Source of the DNA: Mycobacterium sp. GA-1285
GTDB taxonomy: Bacteria; Actinomycetota; Actinomycetes; Mycobacteriales; Mycobacteriaceae
Assembly: GCF_001499905.1 (NCBI RefSeq)
Contig: NZ_LQIS01000006.1
Location: 1 to 64,000 of the forward strand
Direction: 5' to 3'
Length of the DNA stretch: 64,000 bases
Below are positions 42,707 to 50,827 of this stretch, one piece after another; position 1 is the first letter of the stretch; each line of letters starts with the position of its first letter. The notes beneath the pieces are model-generated. The model was not told the DNA's origin and made no database searches. It saw only the letters and a list, made by a program, of their open reading frames with translations. Made by a program: the position numbers and the translations under genes.

Positions 42707-44284
42707 TCATCCGACGGCGGACGACGAGGGTGGCGCCGAGTGCCCCTGGGGTTCGAGGTGCGTCATCAACCGGACGATCTCCTTGCGGTCGGCCTCCGAC
42801 GGCAGCCCCATTCCCGGCGCATAGCCGTAGACCTCGTGCAGCGGGGTGGAATCGGTGCGGGTGTCAAGGATGTCGACGTCTTCGGTGCTGATCAGTCCGG
42901 GATGTTCGACGCCGCACGACTCGGCCACCTTGACGAGGTCGCGACGCAGGGCCTTGACGTAGTTCGCGGCCCGCTCGGCCTTGACGTCGGGCACCAGGCC
43001 GCGGGCCAGCCATGCGTTCTGGGTGGCGACGCCGGTCGGACAGGTGTCGGTATGGCATTTCTGCGCCTGGATGCACCCGATTGCGAGCATCGCCTCGCGA
43101 GCCACGTAGACCAGGTCGCAGCCGAGCGCGAAGCCGACGATGGCGTTGTCCGGGAGGCCGAGCTTGCCTGCGCCGATGAAGACCACATCCTCGTGCAGTC
43201 CCCGCTCGGCGAAGATCCGGTAGGTCCGTGCGAAGCCGAGTTGGAAGGGCAGCGAGACGGTGTCGGTGAAGATCAACGGTGCCGCACCCGTACCGCCCTC
43301 GCCACCGTCGATGGACACGAAGTCGACGCCGCGGCCCGTGTCTCGCATGAGATCGGCCAGCTCGCACCAGAATTCGAGATCGCCGACGGCCGACTTGATG
43401 CCGACCGGCAGACCCGTCTCGGCGGCGAGCAGTTCCACCCAGTCCAGAAGGCTGTCGACGTCGGAGAATTCGGCGTGCCTCGATGGGCTCACACAGTCGC
43501 GACCCTCGGGGATCCCGCGGGCGGCCGCGATCTCGGCGGAGACCTTCGGTGCGGGCAGCAGTCCCCCGAGGGTCGGCTTGGCTCCTTGGCTGAGCTTGAT
43601 CTCCAGAGCCCGCACCGGCGCGCCCGCCACCACGTCTTTGAGCCTGGCCAGATCGAAGCGGCCGTCGTCGTCCCGGCACCCGAAGTAGGCGGTGCCGATC
43701 TGGAAGATCAGCTCTCCACCGTGGCGGTGGTAGCGCGAAATGCCGCCTTCACCGGTGTTGTGCAGACAGTCGGCCAGCGCCGCCCCCTTGTTGAGCGCCT
43801 CGACGGCGTTGGCCGACAGCGATCCAAAGCTCATCGCGGAGATGTTGACCACCGAGTTCGGCCGGAACGCGCCGGGCCGGTCCCGCGCCGCACCGATCAC
43901 CTTGGCACACGGCACCCGGATCTCGCGGCTGATGGTCGGCGTCGTCGGCGGGACGGTCCTGGCGAACGTGCGATGTTTGATCACCGGATAGCCGGAGGTG
44001 TGCTCCAGGTCGTTGTCGGTGCCGAAGCCGAAGTAGTTGTTCTGTTTCTTGGCCGACGCGTACACCCACCGTCGCTGGTCCCGGGTGAAGGGTCGTTCCT
44101 CGTCGTTGGCCGCGATGATGTACTGCCTCAGTTCCGGGCCGATGGCTTCGAGTAGATACCGTGCATGCCCGACGACGGGAAAGTTCCGCAGGAGTGCGTG
44201 CCTGCGCTGCAACAGATCACGCGCGGCCACGGCACCCAACGTCGAGGCGGCCGCGGCGGCGAGACCACGTACGGTCCGGCCCAT
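42707..44284 (-). CDS. FMN-binding glutamate synthase-like protein
   Basis: The 525-residue protein matches the stand-alone FMN/central domain of glutamate synthase: NISAMSFGSLSANAVEALNK near residue 147, HNTGEGGIS near 174, LEIKLSQGAKPTLGG near 226, DFVSIDGGEGGTGAAP near 322, and three Cys in GCIQAQKCHTDTCPTGVATQ near 418-432 for a [3Fe-4S] cluster. An N-terminal hydrophobic stretch may anchor it. It lacks the glutaminase and FAD-binding parts, so it is not a complete GltB; the reaction is unknown. ATG 44284 is used. It follows the methyltransferase gene on the same strand with a 42-base gap. Confidence 0.88.
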   Translation of the reverse strand: MGRTVRGLAAAAASTLGAVAARDLLQRRHALLRNFPVVGHARYLLEAIGPELRQYIIAANDEERPFTRDQRRWVYASAKKQNNYFGFGTDNDLEHTSGYPVIKHRTFARTVPPTTPTISREIRVPCAKVIGAARDRPGAFRPNSVVNISAMSFGSLSANAVEALNKGAALADCLHNTGEGGISRYHRHGGELIFQIGTAYFGCRDDDGRFDLARLKDVVAGAPVRALEIKLSQGAKPTLGGLLPAPKVSAEIAAARGIPEGRDCVSPSRHAEFSDVDSLLDWVELLAAETGLPVGIKSAVGDLEFWCELADLMRDTGRGVDFVSIDGGEGGTGAAPLIFTDTVSLPFQLGFARTYRIFAERGLHEDVVFIGAGKLGLPDNAIVGFALGCDLVYVAREAMLAIGCIQAQKCHTDTCPTGVATQNAWLARGLVPDVKAERAANYVKALRRDLVKVAESCGVEHPGLISTEDVDILDTRTDSTPLHEVYGYAPGMGLPSEADRKEIVRLMTHLEPQGHSAPPSSSAVG

Positions 44285-44326
44285 GGCGTCAGGGTTTCCG
44301 CGCAGCCGCGCCCCGAAACCCGTCCG

Positions 44327-45085
44327 TCATCGCGCGTGACGCAGGATCAGCAGTTCGCCGGTCAGTGTTCCGTCTTCGAGTAGGCGACTGATGTCGCTGC
44401 TCTGCTCTTCGGCGAGCCGCCATGCCCGCTTGTGGCCGTGCCGTTCGGCCAGCGTGGTCTCCACCTTCTCGGCGCGGTCGCTCCAGACCCGAGGGATGTC
44501 GGGCAGACCGGCGGTACTCAGCTGTTCCTCCACAACGAGAGTCGCTTCGCGTATCAACGCGTCGAGTCGTTCCTGTGTGGGGAAGTGATTGTCCGGGAGT
44601 CGATCGCCCGGGATCGCGCGGTGGGCCACGAAGGCGAGCAGTCCGACGCAACCGCCGGGCCGCACCGCGCGACGCAACTCGTTCAGAAGCGTGAGTTGAT
44701 CCGCTGTGGTGCACAGCACCCCCAGCGCCCACGCCGCGTCGAACCGCGAGTCGGCGATCGGCAGCGCGGAGCCGAGCCCACAGATCACCGGATGGTCGAA
44801 CAACCGGCTCGCCGCCCGGCATGCCCCGGTTTCGGGCTCGACGAGCACCGGCCGCACCGAGCGTGCTCGGGCGGCGTACGCGGCCGGGCCGCCGACGCCC
44901 GCGCCGCAGTCCAAGAGAGTGTCGCCCGCCGCCAGCTCCATCCGCTCGACGAGCCAGTCCAGCGCCGCCGGGCTTCCGCTTCCCCGGCACGCCGCGGGAA
45001 TGTGGTAATCCGGTCCGAGGTCTGCCGCCACCTGCGCTGTCCACTCGGCGACCGTGTCGAACTCCGCCTCCATCGCCTCGCTCAC
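44327..45085 (-). CDS. class I SAM-dependent methyltransferase
   Basis: The 252-residue protein has SAM motif I as LLDCGAGVGGPAAYAA near residue 58, an acidic ribose contact (LVEPE) near 82, motif II ALPIADSRFDAAWALGVLC near 108 and motif III AVRPGGCVGLL near 140. It resembles the methyltransferase group acting on small molecules or lipids. GTG 45085 overlaps the TGA of the upstream MetF-like gene by four bases, so both are translated together. A much longer open frame is antisense to or out of phase with that gene. The linkage to a folate C1 enzyme suggests linked one-carbon supply and transfer, which is inference. Confidence 0.85.
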   Translation of the reverse strand: MSEAMEAEFDTVAEWTAQVAADLGPDYHIPAACRGSGSPAALDWLVERMELAAGDTLLDCGAGVGGPAAYAARARSVRPVLVEPETGACRAASRLFDHPVICGLGSALPIADSRFDAAWALGVLCTTADQLTLLNELRRAVRPGGCVGLLAFVAHRAIPGDRLPDNHFPTQERLDALIREATLVVEEQLSTAGLPDIPRVWSDRAEKVETTLAERHGHKRAWRLAEEQSSDISRLLEDGTLTGELLILRHAR

Positions 45086-46065
45086 GCTGCCACCTCCCGG
45101 ATGCGACGCCCCACTTCGGCCTTGATCTCGGCACCGACACGGGCACCCGATGCCGACGCCAACCCGGAGACGTTCACCCCGTCCACCCCGTCGATCGACA
45201 GCAACGCCTTCGCTTCGACGACCGCCGCCTCGATTCCCGCCGCCACGGGGTCTGCGGCGCCCAGAACGTAATCGGTCACCGACGGGTCGAGGTCGAGTCC
45301 CGGCAGTCCCTGCAGGACGGCGGCGGACACGTTGTCGGTGAACACCGCGACGGCCGCAACCACGGGGATGGACAGGCCCGCCGCCCGGGCCGACTGCACG
45401 AAGTCGGCGATCATCGCCGGGAACGGTACGTGGTTGAGGACCGCCACACTGGCTCCTGCGCGCTGCTTTTCCACCAGGCGGAGGGGCCGGCCGGAAACCG
45501 GCGGTGCCGTCGGCGTCTCGGGTACCGCCGCGACCATGCCGATCGACGCGGCGAGCTCGACCAGGCGTGGCCCGTCCAGATCGAAGGTCTGTGTCACGTC
45601 GGGCCGAACGTCGTAACCTCGGCCGTCTCCCGTCACGCACAACGCGGTGTCGACGCCGACACTGCGTAACCCCCGCAGTTCCTGCTCGAGGACCACGCGG
45701 TTGCGGTCCCGGCACGACAGCGTGATCCACGGCGTCACACCGGCGTCCAGCAGAAGGCTGCCCATCAGCGTGGGCGGGAAGTCCGGTTTGTTCTGGTGCT
45801 CGCCGACCAGAACGGCGTCACATGAATGTGCGAGGAGACGAGCGGTTGCCGCGACGTCGTGCGCATCGAAAGGGGCGCAGCTGAAGTCGGTGAGCACCAG
45901 GGGCGCTGGGACCGGCCGAGGTTCGCGTCGGGGTCCGGACCACGGCACCACTTCGGCGAACGCGCAGGCGCCGGAACGCATCTCACACTGGCCGTCGGGA
46001 CGCACACCGCCACACGGACCGAACTCCATCCGCTTGGGACAAGCCGACTCCGTTGGCGATGTCAC
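45082..46065 (-). CDS. MetF-like protein with N-terminal zinc-type Cys segment
   Basis: The 327-residue protein starts with CPKRMEFGPCGGVRPDGQCE (residues 8-27), the Cys-rich segment of the MTHFR_C-type domain usually found in MetF-associated proteins. A TIM-barrel-like MetF domain follows: DFSCAPFDAHDVAATARLL, CDAVLVGEHQNKPDFPP, ITLSCRDRNRVVLEQEL and ALCVTGDGRGYD. The set points to a folate or corrinoid one-carbon enzyme. GTG 46065 has AGGGGAGA eight bases upstream. It is coupled to the methyltransferase gene at 44327-45085 and is the second MetF-like gene in the window (the other ends at 17813). Its exact substrate is unknown. Confidence 0.8.
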   Translation of the reverse strand: MTSPTESACPKRMEFGPCGGVRPDGQCEMRSGACAFAEVVPWSGPRREPRPVPAPLVLTDFSCAPFDAHDVAATARLLAHSCDAVLVGEHQNKPDFPPTLMGSLLLDAGVTPWITLSCRDRNRVVLEQELRGLRSVGVDTALCVTGDGRGYDVRPDVTQTFDLDGPRLVELAASIGMVAAVPETPTAPPVSGRPLRLVEKQRAGASVAVLNHVPFPAMIADFVQSARAAGLSIPVVAAVAVFTDNVSAAVLQGLPGLDLDPSVTDYVLGAADPVAAGIEAAVVEAKALLSIDGVDGVNVSGLASASGARVGAEIKAEVGRRIREVAA

Positions 46066-46171
46066 GTGTCTCCCCTCGACGCTCAGCTCAGATACCCATC
46101 TCGTCGATGCGGCAATCGCCACCGGCTTGTGCCCCAGTTTGAAAATCGGCGGGCCGGGGCATCAAGCCGCC

Positions 46172-46903
46172 GTGCTGATCGCAGTGTGGTTCGGCCTGGC
46201 CGCGTCCAGCGCCCTCGTCATCGGCTCGCTGGTGGGAGCGAAATGGAGCCCACCGAAACGGGTGACAGGTGTCCTGCTCGCCTTCGCGAGCGGGGCGCTG
46301 ATCTCGGCGCTGGCGTTCGAACTGTTCGAGGACGCGTATCACATGGGCGGTGCGGTGCGCTCGGGGCTCGGCCTGCTCGCCGGCGCCGCGACGTTCGTCG
46401 CCGTCGACACCGCGTTGGACCGATACATCAGCGGGAAGTCCGGGCCCGACAGCCGGGAAGTCGCCACCTCCGCAGCGCGCGGCGGGGTCGGGTTCGCCCT
46501 GTTGGCCGCGGTGACGCTGGACGGCGTGCCGGAGAACCTCGCGCTCGGCGTCTCCCTCGTGGGCGGTGTCTCACTGTCGCTGCTCGTGGCGATCTTCTTC
46601 TCGAACCTGCCCGAGTCCCTCGTCGGTGCGGTCGCGATGCGCGAATCGGGAACCAGCGCCCGCGCCGTCATCCTGACGTGGTCGCTGTGCGCGGTGTTGC
46701 TCGCCGCCGCGGTGGTGCTGGGTCGTTCGCTCGCTTCGGGACTGGACGACACCCTGCTGGCGATCGCGTTGTCCTTCGCCGGCGGCGCGGTCCTGGCCTC
46801 CCTGGCCGACACCCTCATGCCGGAGGCGTTCGAGCACGGCCGCCCACTGAACGCGTTCGCGACTGCCGGCGGGTTCTTCCTGTCGTTCGTGCTGGCCGGC
46901 TGA
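46172..46903 (+). CDS. ZIP-family metal transporter
   Basis: The 243-residue product has about eight membrane helices and the ZIP signatures: FASGALISALAFELFEDA near residue 38, TLDGVPENLALG near 120 (the HNxPEG-like helix 4 metal site with Asp in place of His) and FFSNLPESLVGA near 143 (helix 5). The family moves Zn2+, Fe2+ or Mn2+ into the cytosol. GTG 46172 is the start chosen; in-frame TTG codons further upstream are possible. It is divergent from the MetF-like gene, with about 106 bases between. Replacement of the canonical His may change metal preference. Confidence 0.83.
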   Translation: MLIAVWFGLAASSALVIGSLVGAKWSPPKRVTGVLLAFASGALISALAFELFEDAYHMGGAVRSGLGLLAGAATFVAVDTALDRYISGKSGPDSREVATSAARGGVGFALLAAVTLDGVPENLALGVSLVGGVSLSLLVAIFFSNLPESLVGAVAMRESGTSARAVILTWSLCAVLLAAAVVLGRSLASGLDDTLLAIALSFAGGAVLASLADTLMPEAFEHGRPLNAFATAGGFFLSFVLAG

Positions 46904-46926
46904 CGACCGTCGATTTCGGCGCCGGG

Positions 46927-46932
46927 TACGTT
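46927..46932 (+). promoter_or_regulatory. -10 box of a leaderless promoter
   Basis: TACGTT lies seven bases before GTG 46940 and four before GTG 46937. The spacing favours 46940. Confidence 0.5.
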
Positions 46933-46939
46933 CATTGTG

Positions 46940-47776
46940 GTGGACCACGCAGACGACCGGAAAGCCGACAGCATCGCCCTCACCGGGATCTCGGAGACGG
47001 CGCTGCTGACGCTGAACGGAAGAGCCCATCAGGCGCGTCACCCCAACGCCATCATCGACGATCCGATGGCGATTCGCCTCGTCGACGCGATCGATTTCGA
47101 CTTCGACAAGTTCGGCCGCAAAGGCCAGGAGATGGCACTGCGCTCGCTGGCCTTCGACCGGGCCGCCAGCCGCTATGTGTCCGAGCATCCGCGCGCCACC
47201 GTCGTCGCGCTCGCGGAGGGTCTGCAGACCAGCTTCTGGCGCCTGAACACTCTGCTGCCGCATGCCGAATTCCGTTGGCTCACGGTAGATCTCCCGCCGG
47301 TCGTCGACTTGCGCGAGCGCCTGCTACCCGCTTCGCCGCGGATCGCCACGCTGGCCCAGTCGGCACTCGACTACTCATGGATGGAGAAGGTCGACGACAG
47401 CGAGGGCGTTTTCATCACCGCTGAAGGGTTGCTGATGTATCTGCAGCCCGACGAGGCCATGGCACTGATCGCCGCGTGTGCGGCGCGCTTCCCGGGTGGC
47501 CAGATGGTCTTCGACCTTCCACCGGTTCTGGTGAAGAAGCTCGCCCCGAAGGGGATGCGTTCGTCGCGCCGGTACCGCGTTCCGCCGATGCCCTTCAGCC
47601 TGTCGGCAGCGCAGCTGGCCGCACTGCCGGAGACCATCCCTGGGATCCGCGCCGTGCACGACCTGCCCATGCCGCCGGGGCGGGGCTGGTTCTTCGAGAA
47701 GGTCTTCCCCGCCTTCTGGCAGTTCAAGCCGACCCGCGATTTCCGCGGCGCGTACACGCTGCTCGAGTTCGGCTGA
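46940..47776 (+). CDS. LCMT/PPM1-type SAM-dependent methyltransferase
   Basis: The 278-residue protein belongs to the leucine carboxyl methyltransferase-like group, abundant in mycobacteria: SETALLTLNGRAHQARHPNA near 17-36, an IIDDPMAIRLVD segment, VVALAEGLQTSFWRL near 90 (the SAM-binding loop, here with EGLQT rather than the usual GLDTR), WLTVDLPPVVDLR near 114 and VFITAEGLLMYLQPDEA near 156. The methylated product is unknown. The GTG start is fixed by a leaderless -10 box. It stands alone downstream of the ZIP gene. Confidence 0.86.
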   Translation: MDHADDRKADSIALTGISETALLTLNGRAHQARHPNAIIDDPMAIRLVDAIDFDFDKFGRKGQEMALRSLAFDRAASRYVSEHPRATVVALAEGLQTSFWRLNTLLPHAEFRWLTVDLPPVVDLRERLLPASPRIATLAQSALDYSWMEKVDDSEGVFITAEGLLMYLQPDEAMALIAACAARFPGGQMVFDLPPVLVKKLAPKGMRSSRRYRVPPMPFSLSAAQLAALPETIPGIRAVHDLPMPPGRGWFFEKVFPAFWQFKPTRDFRGAYTLLEFG

Positions 47777-47893
47777 GCGGTGACCGGATCGTTACCGAGG
47801 TTTGTCACATTCGTCACTCGGGTAACTTTGATAACAGACCGGCCACATTTGACCGGCGATCACACCGACGAAAGAGACGAATGGGAATTCACG

Positions 47894-48358
47894 ATGAACA
47901 CCGTTCTGTACTTCAGCACCAACGGCAACGTCTATGAAACCCGCGCGTATACCACCGCGGATATCGACCAGCTCGTAGAGGATCAGGGTCTGCAGAGCCT
48001 GACCAGCGCCGACCGGCAGTTCGACTTCTGGTTCAGCCCGTCCACGCAGCGCTGCCAGCGCCGCCCCAACCGAAAAGCCACCGAGCTGCTGCTGGCGACC
48101 AGCACCTTCACCCCCAAGACCGTGCCCCTACTGCGGGGATGCGTCGTCGTCGCCACCCATGACGAGAACGGTGAGCTCGACGGGCTCAGCTGGCAGCAAC
48201 TCGACCTCCTGGTCCGCTGCAGGCGCGCGCTGACGAAGCGCGACGAGCGAGCGCTCAACCGGCGGATCGCCCGCGATGAGCGTAAGCACCAGCCGATGAT
48301 CCCCATCCTGGCCCCTGTCTCGGTCGGTTGCGCCCGACCGCGCTCGGCCGTGCACTGA
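47894..48358 (+). CDS. conserved hypothetical protein
   Basis: The 154-residue protein begins MNTVLYFSTNGNVYETRAYT and is rich in Arg, with FDFWFSPSTQRCQRRPNRKA near residue 44 and a basic helix near 105-130 (LLVRCRRALTKRDERALNRR). No domain, signal peptide or membrane helix is recognised. GGGAA ten bases before ATG 47894 serves as ribosome-binding site. The 117-base gap upstream contains TTGTCA and TAACTT 15 bases apart, a possible weak promoter. Codon use matches neighbouring genes. A small regulatory or nucleic-acid-binding role is only a guess from its charge. Confidence 0.65.
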   Translation: MNTVLYFSTNGNVYETRAYTTADIDQLVEDQGLQSLTSADRQFDFWFSPSTQRCQRRPNRKATELLLATSTFTPKTVPLLRGCVVVATHDENGELDGLSWQQLDLLVRCRRALTKRDERALNRRIARDERKHQPMIPILAPVSVGCARPRSAVH

Positions 48359-48412
48359 TCCGTCGGCGAAGCAGGCGTCCGCCGGTCAGCGACGCCACGT
48401 ACGGTCAGCACG

Positions 48413-48418
48413 TACGGT
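48413..48418 (+). promoter_or_regulatory. -10 box within a duplicated motif, amidase promoter
   Basis: TACGGT is six bases before GTG 48425, giving a leaderless start. The sequence CACGTACGGTC occurs twice in a row with a 13-base period (from 48396 and 48409), so a second potential -10 lies just upstream; tandem promoters or a regulator site are possible. Confidence 0.5.
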
Positions 48419-48424
48419 CGGAGC

Positions 48425-49894
48425 GTGAACTTCGAGGAATACCGCACCCATGACGCCACCGGGTTGGCCAAGCTCGTCGCCGACAAGGAGGTGACGGCCG
48501 CGGAGTTGCTGGACCTGGCCAGAAACCGTGCGGCGGCGGTCAACCCGCGGATCAACGCGATCGTCCGTGACGTCCCGGCCTCGCCGGCGGATGCCGCGGC
48601 AGGCCCGTTCTCAGGCGTTCCGTTCCTGATCAAAGATCTCGCCCAGGACTACGCGGGACTGCCGACGTCGCGGGGATCGCGAGCCCTGATGTCGACACCG
48701 GTGGCCGAACACTCGGAGATCGTCCAGCGGTGGCAGGCCGCCGGCTTGGTCATCTTCGGCAAGACCAACACCCCCGAGTTCGGGGCCAAGGGCATCACCG
48801 AACCGGAGGCCTGGGGTCCGGCGCGTAACCCGTGGGACCTGAACCGCGCACCCGGCGGCTCGTCGGGTGGTTCGGCGGCCGCTGTCGCGGCGGGCATCGT
48901 GCCGTGTGCGGGCGCCAGCGACGGCGGGGGATCGATCCGCATACCAGCGGCGTGCTGCGGACTGGTCGGGCTCAAACCCGGCCGCGGGCTGACGCCGTCG
49001 GGCCCTGCGACGGGCGAATTCATGCACGGGGCCGCCGTACAAGGTGTGCTGTCCCGGACCGTCCGCGATACGGCGGCGATGCTCGACGTCGTCCGCGGCG
49101 GTGAACCGTGGGGTCCGTATGTGCCCGGCATTCCTTCTTCGACGTTCGCGTCCTGCGTGGGAGCCGATCCCGGCACCCTCCGTATCGGTGTGCGGGTTCC
49201 GTCGGCGATCAACCCGTCGCCGCACCCCGAGGCGGCCGCCGCCGTGAAGGCAGCGGTTCAGGGGCTGACCGAGCTCGGCCATCAGGTCGAAGAGCTTCCG
49301 CGCGCCCCCTTCGACGACAGGGCGCTGGCGCGGGACTTCCTGTTCACGTGGTTCGTCTACGCCGCGTGGGAAGTCGGTGAGGCCAAACGTATTTCGGGTG
49401 CCGGCGATGATTTGTTCGAACGTGACACGCTGATCATGGCCGCGCTCGGCCGGGCGACGAGCGGAGTCGACTATGTGGACGCCGTTCAGCGGCGCCACGA
49501 GCACACGCGCAGGCTCACCACGTTCTTCGAGTCGTACGACCTGCTGTTGACGCCCACACTGGCGACCCCACCGCCGACGATCGGCGAGTTCGACCTGCCG
49601 ATAGCGCTGCAGCGCGCCGCCGACGTACTGATCAAGACGCGCGCGGCAAAAGTGTTGCGCTACACCAAGATCGTGGATGACATGGTGGAAAAGAACCTCG
49701 GCTGGGTGCCGTATACCCAGCTCGCCAACCTGACGGGGCGCCCGGCGATTTCGCTGCCGTTGCACTGGACCGCCGACGGCCTCCCGCTCGGGGTTCAGTT
49801 CGTCGCACCGCTGGCGGGTGAGTCGCTGCTGATCCGGTTGGCCGCCCAACTGGAGCAGGCGATGCCCTGGTCCGATCGGGTGGCCCCGATCTAG
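48425..49894 (+). CDS. amidase signature family enzyme
   Basis: The 489-residue enzyme has the complete amidase signature: Lys in VPFLIKDLAQD near residue 70, the Gly/Ser-rich NRAPGGSSGGSAAAVAAGIV near 141-160 with the cis-Ser, and the nucleophilic Ser in ASDGGGSIRIPA near 170. It hydrolyses carboxamides (as in GatA-type or fatty-amide enzymes). No GatB or GatC gene is adjacent, so it is probably a free-standing amidase. The GTG start is supported by TACGGT six bases upstream. The following gene, an enoyl-CoA hydratase, has its own leaderless promoter. Confidence 0.92.
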   Translation: MNFEEYRTHDATGLAKLVADKEVTAAELLDLARNRAAAVNPRINAIVRDVPASPADAAAGPFSGVPFLIKDLAQDYAGLPTSRGSRALMSTPVAEHSEIVQRWQAAGLVIFGKTNTPEFGAKGITEPEAWGPARNPWDLNRAPGGSSGGSAAAVAAGIVPCAGASDGGGSIRIPAACCGLVGLKPGRGLTPSGPATGEFMHGAAVQGVLSRTVRDTAAMLDVVRGGEPWGPYVPGIPSSTFASCVGADPGTLRIGVRVPSAINPSPHPEAAAAVKAAVQGLTELGHQVEELPRAPFDDRALARDFLFTWFVYAAWEVGEAKRISGAGDDLFERDTLIMAALGRATSGVDYVDAVQRRHEHTRRLTTFFESYDLLLTPTLATPPPTIGEFDLPIALQRAADVLIKTRAAKVLRYTKIVDDMVEKNLGWVPYTQLANLTGRPAISLPLHWTADGLPLGVQFVAPLAGESLLIRLAAQLEQAMPWSDRVAPI

Positions 49895-49953
49895 CGGCCC
49901 GACATCCGCTGGCGCAGCTTCGCCGCCTGTGGGATCGGTGGGCGTCACCTGGC

Positions 49954-49959
49954 TAGGGT
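49954..49959 (+). promoter_or_regulatory. -10 box of a leaderless promoter
   Basis: TAGGGT lies six bases before ATG 49966 and marks a leaderless start for the enoyl-CoA hydratase gene. Confidence 0.55.
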
Positions 49960-49965
49960 GCAGTC

Positions 49966-50739
49966 ATGAGCCTCGTGACCTACGAGTTGGACGACCATAT
50001 CGCCACCATCACCCTCAACCGCCCCGAAGCGCGCAACGCGATCAACGGCGAGGTGCGGCTCGGCCTGAACGCGGCCTGGGAGCGGTTTCGCGACGACGAG
50101 GACGCCTGGGTCGGAATCCTCACCGCCAACGGCGACGTGTTCTGCGCCGGCGGCGACCTCAAGGACGGCGAGGGCTCGGTCGGCACCTTCGGGGGCACGT
50201 TCTGGGAGAAGCCGACGATCAACTCGTTCGAGAGCGGGTTGGAACTGTTCAAGCCGACGATCGCGGCGGTCAACGGCCCCTGCATCGGTTACGGTCTGAC
50301 CGGCGTTCTGTTCTGTGACTTCGTGATCGCCTCCCGCACAGCCACGTTCGCTTTCCCGGAGGTGTCCCTGGGCGTGCCGACGATCGTCGGCGCGATCCGG
50401 CTGCCCGAACGCGTCCGGTGGGCCGATGCCATGGAGCTGTTGTTGACCGGTAAACCGATCGACGCCGAGCGCGCCAAGGAGATCGGCCTGGTGTGGCGAC
50501 TGGTCGAACCCGGCGACCTGCAGGCCGAGGCGCGGTCCTGGGCGCGCACTCTCACCGAGGCGGCGCCGCTGGCGCAACGCGCCACCAAGGAGGTGGCCTG
50601 GCGCACAGCCGACATGGGCTGGATCGAATCCGTCCGGTTCGGCGAGACGATGCGCAAGGTGGCCGCCGCGACCGAAGACGTGCACGAGGGCATCACGGCG
50701 TGGCGGGAGAAGCGCGCACCGCGATGGCGCGGCCGCTGA
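49966..50739 (+). CDS. enoyl-CoA hydratase/isomerase family protein
   Basis: The 257-residue crotonase-fold protein has LNRPEARNAINGEVRLGL near residue 18, the oxyanion-hole segment FCAGGDLKDGEG near 59 and the second one AAVNGPCIGYGLTGVLFCDF near 104. FPEVSLGVP near 128 carries a Glu at the usual second catalytic position. It probably hydrates or isomerises a 2-enoyl-CoA in fatty acid or sterol breakdown. The leaderless ATG is set by TAGGGT. It is not next to other beta-oxidation genes; the acyl-CoA dehydrogenase pair is about 15 kb away. Confidence 0.88.
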   Translation: MSLVTYELDDHIATITLNRPEARNAINGEVRLGLNAAWERFRDDEDAWVGILTANGDVFCAGGDLKDGEGSVGTFGGTFWEKPTINSFESGLELFKPTIAAVNGPCIGYGLTGVLFCDFVIASRTATFAFPEVSLGVPTIVGAIRLPERVRWADAMELLLTGKPIDAERAKEIGLVWRLVEPGDLQAEARSWARTLTEAAPLAQRATKEVAWRTADMGWIESVRFGETMRKVAAATEDVHEGITAWREKRAPRWRGR

Positions 50740-50827
50740 CCGGAGCATCGCGATACGGGCGTTTCTTCCCATCGGACCGGGGTACGCCAAGCGACGTCCG
50801 TCAGCTGTCGAGCGACTGGAGAGTCGG

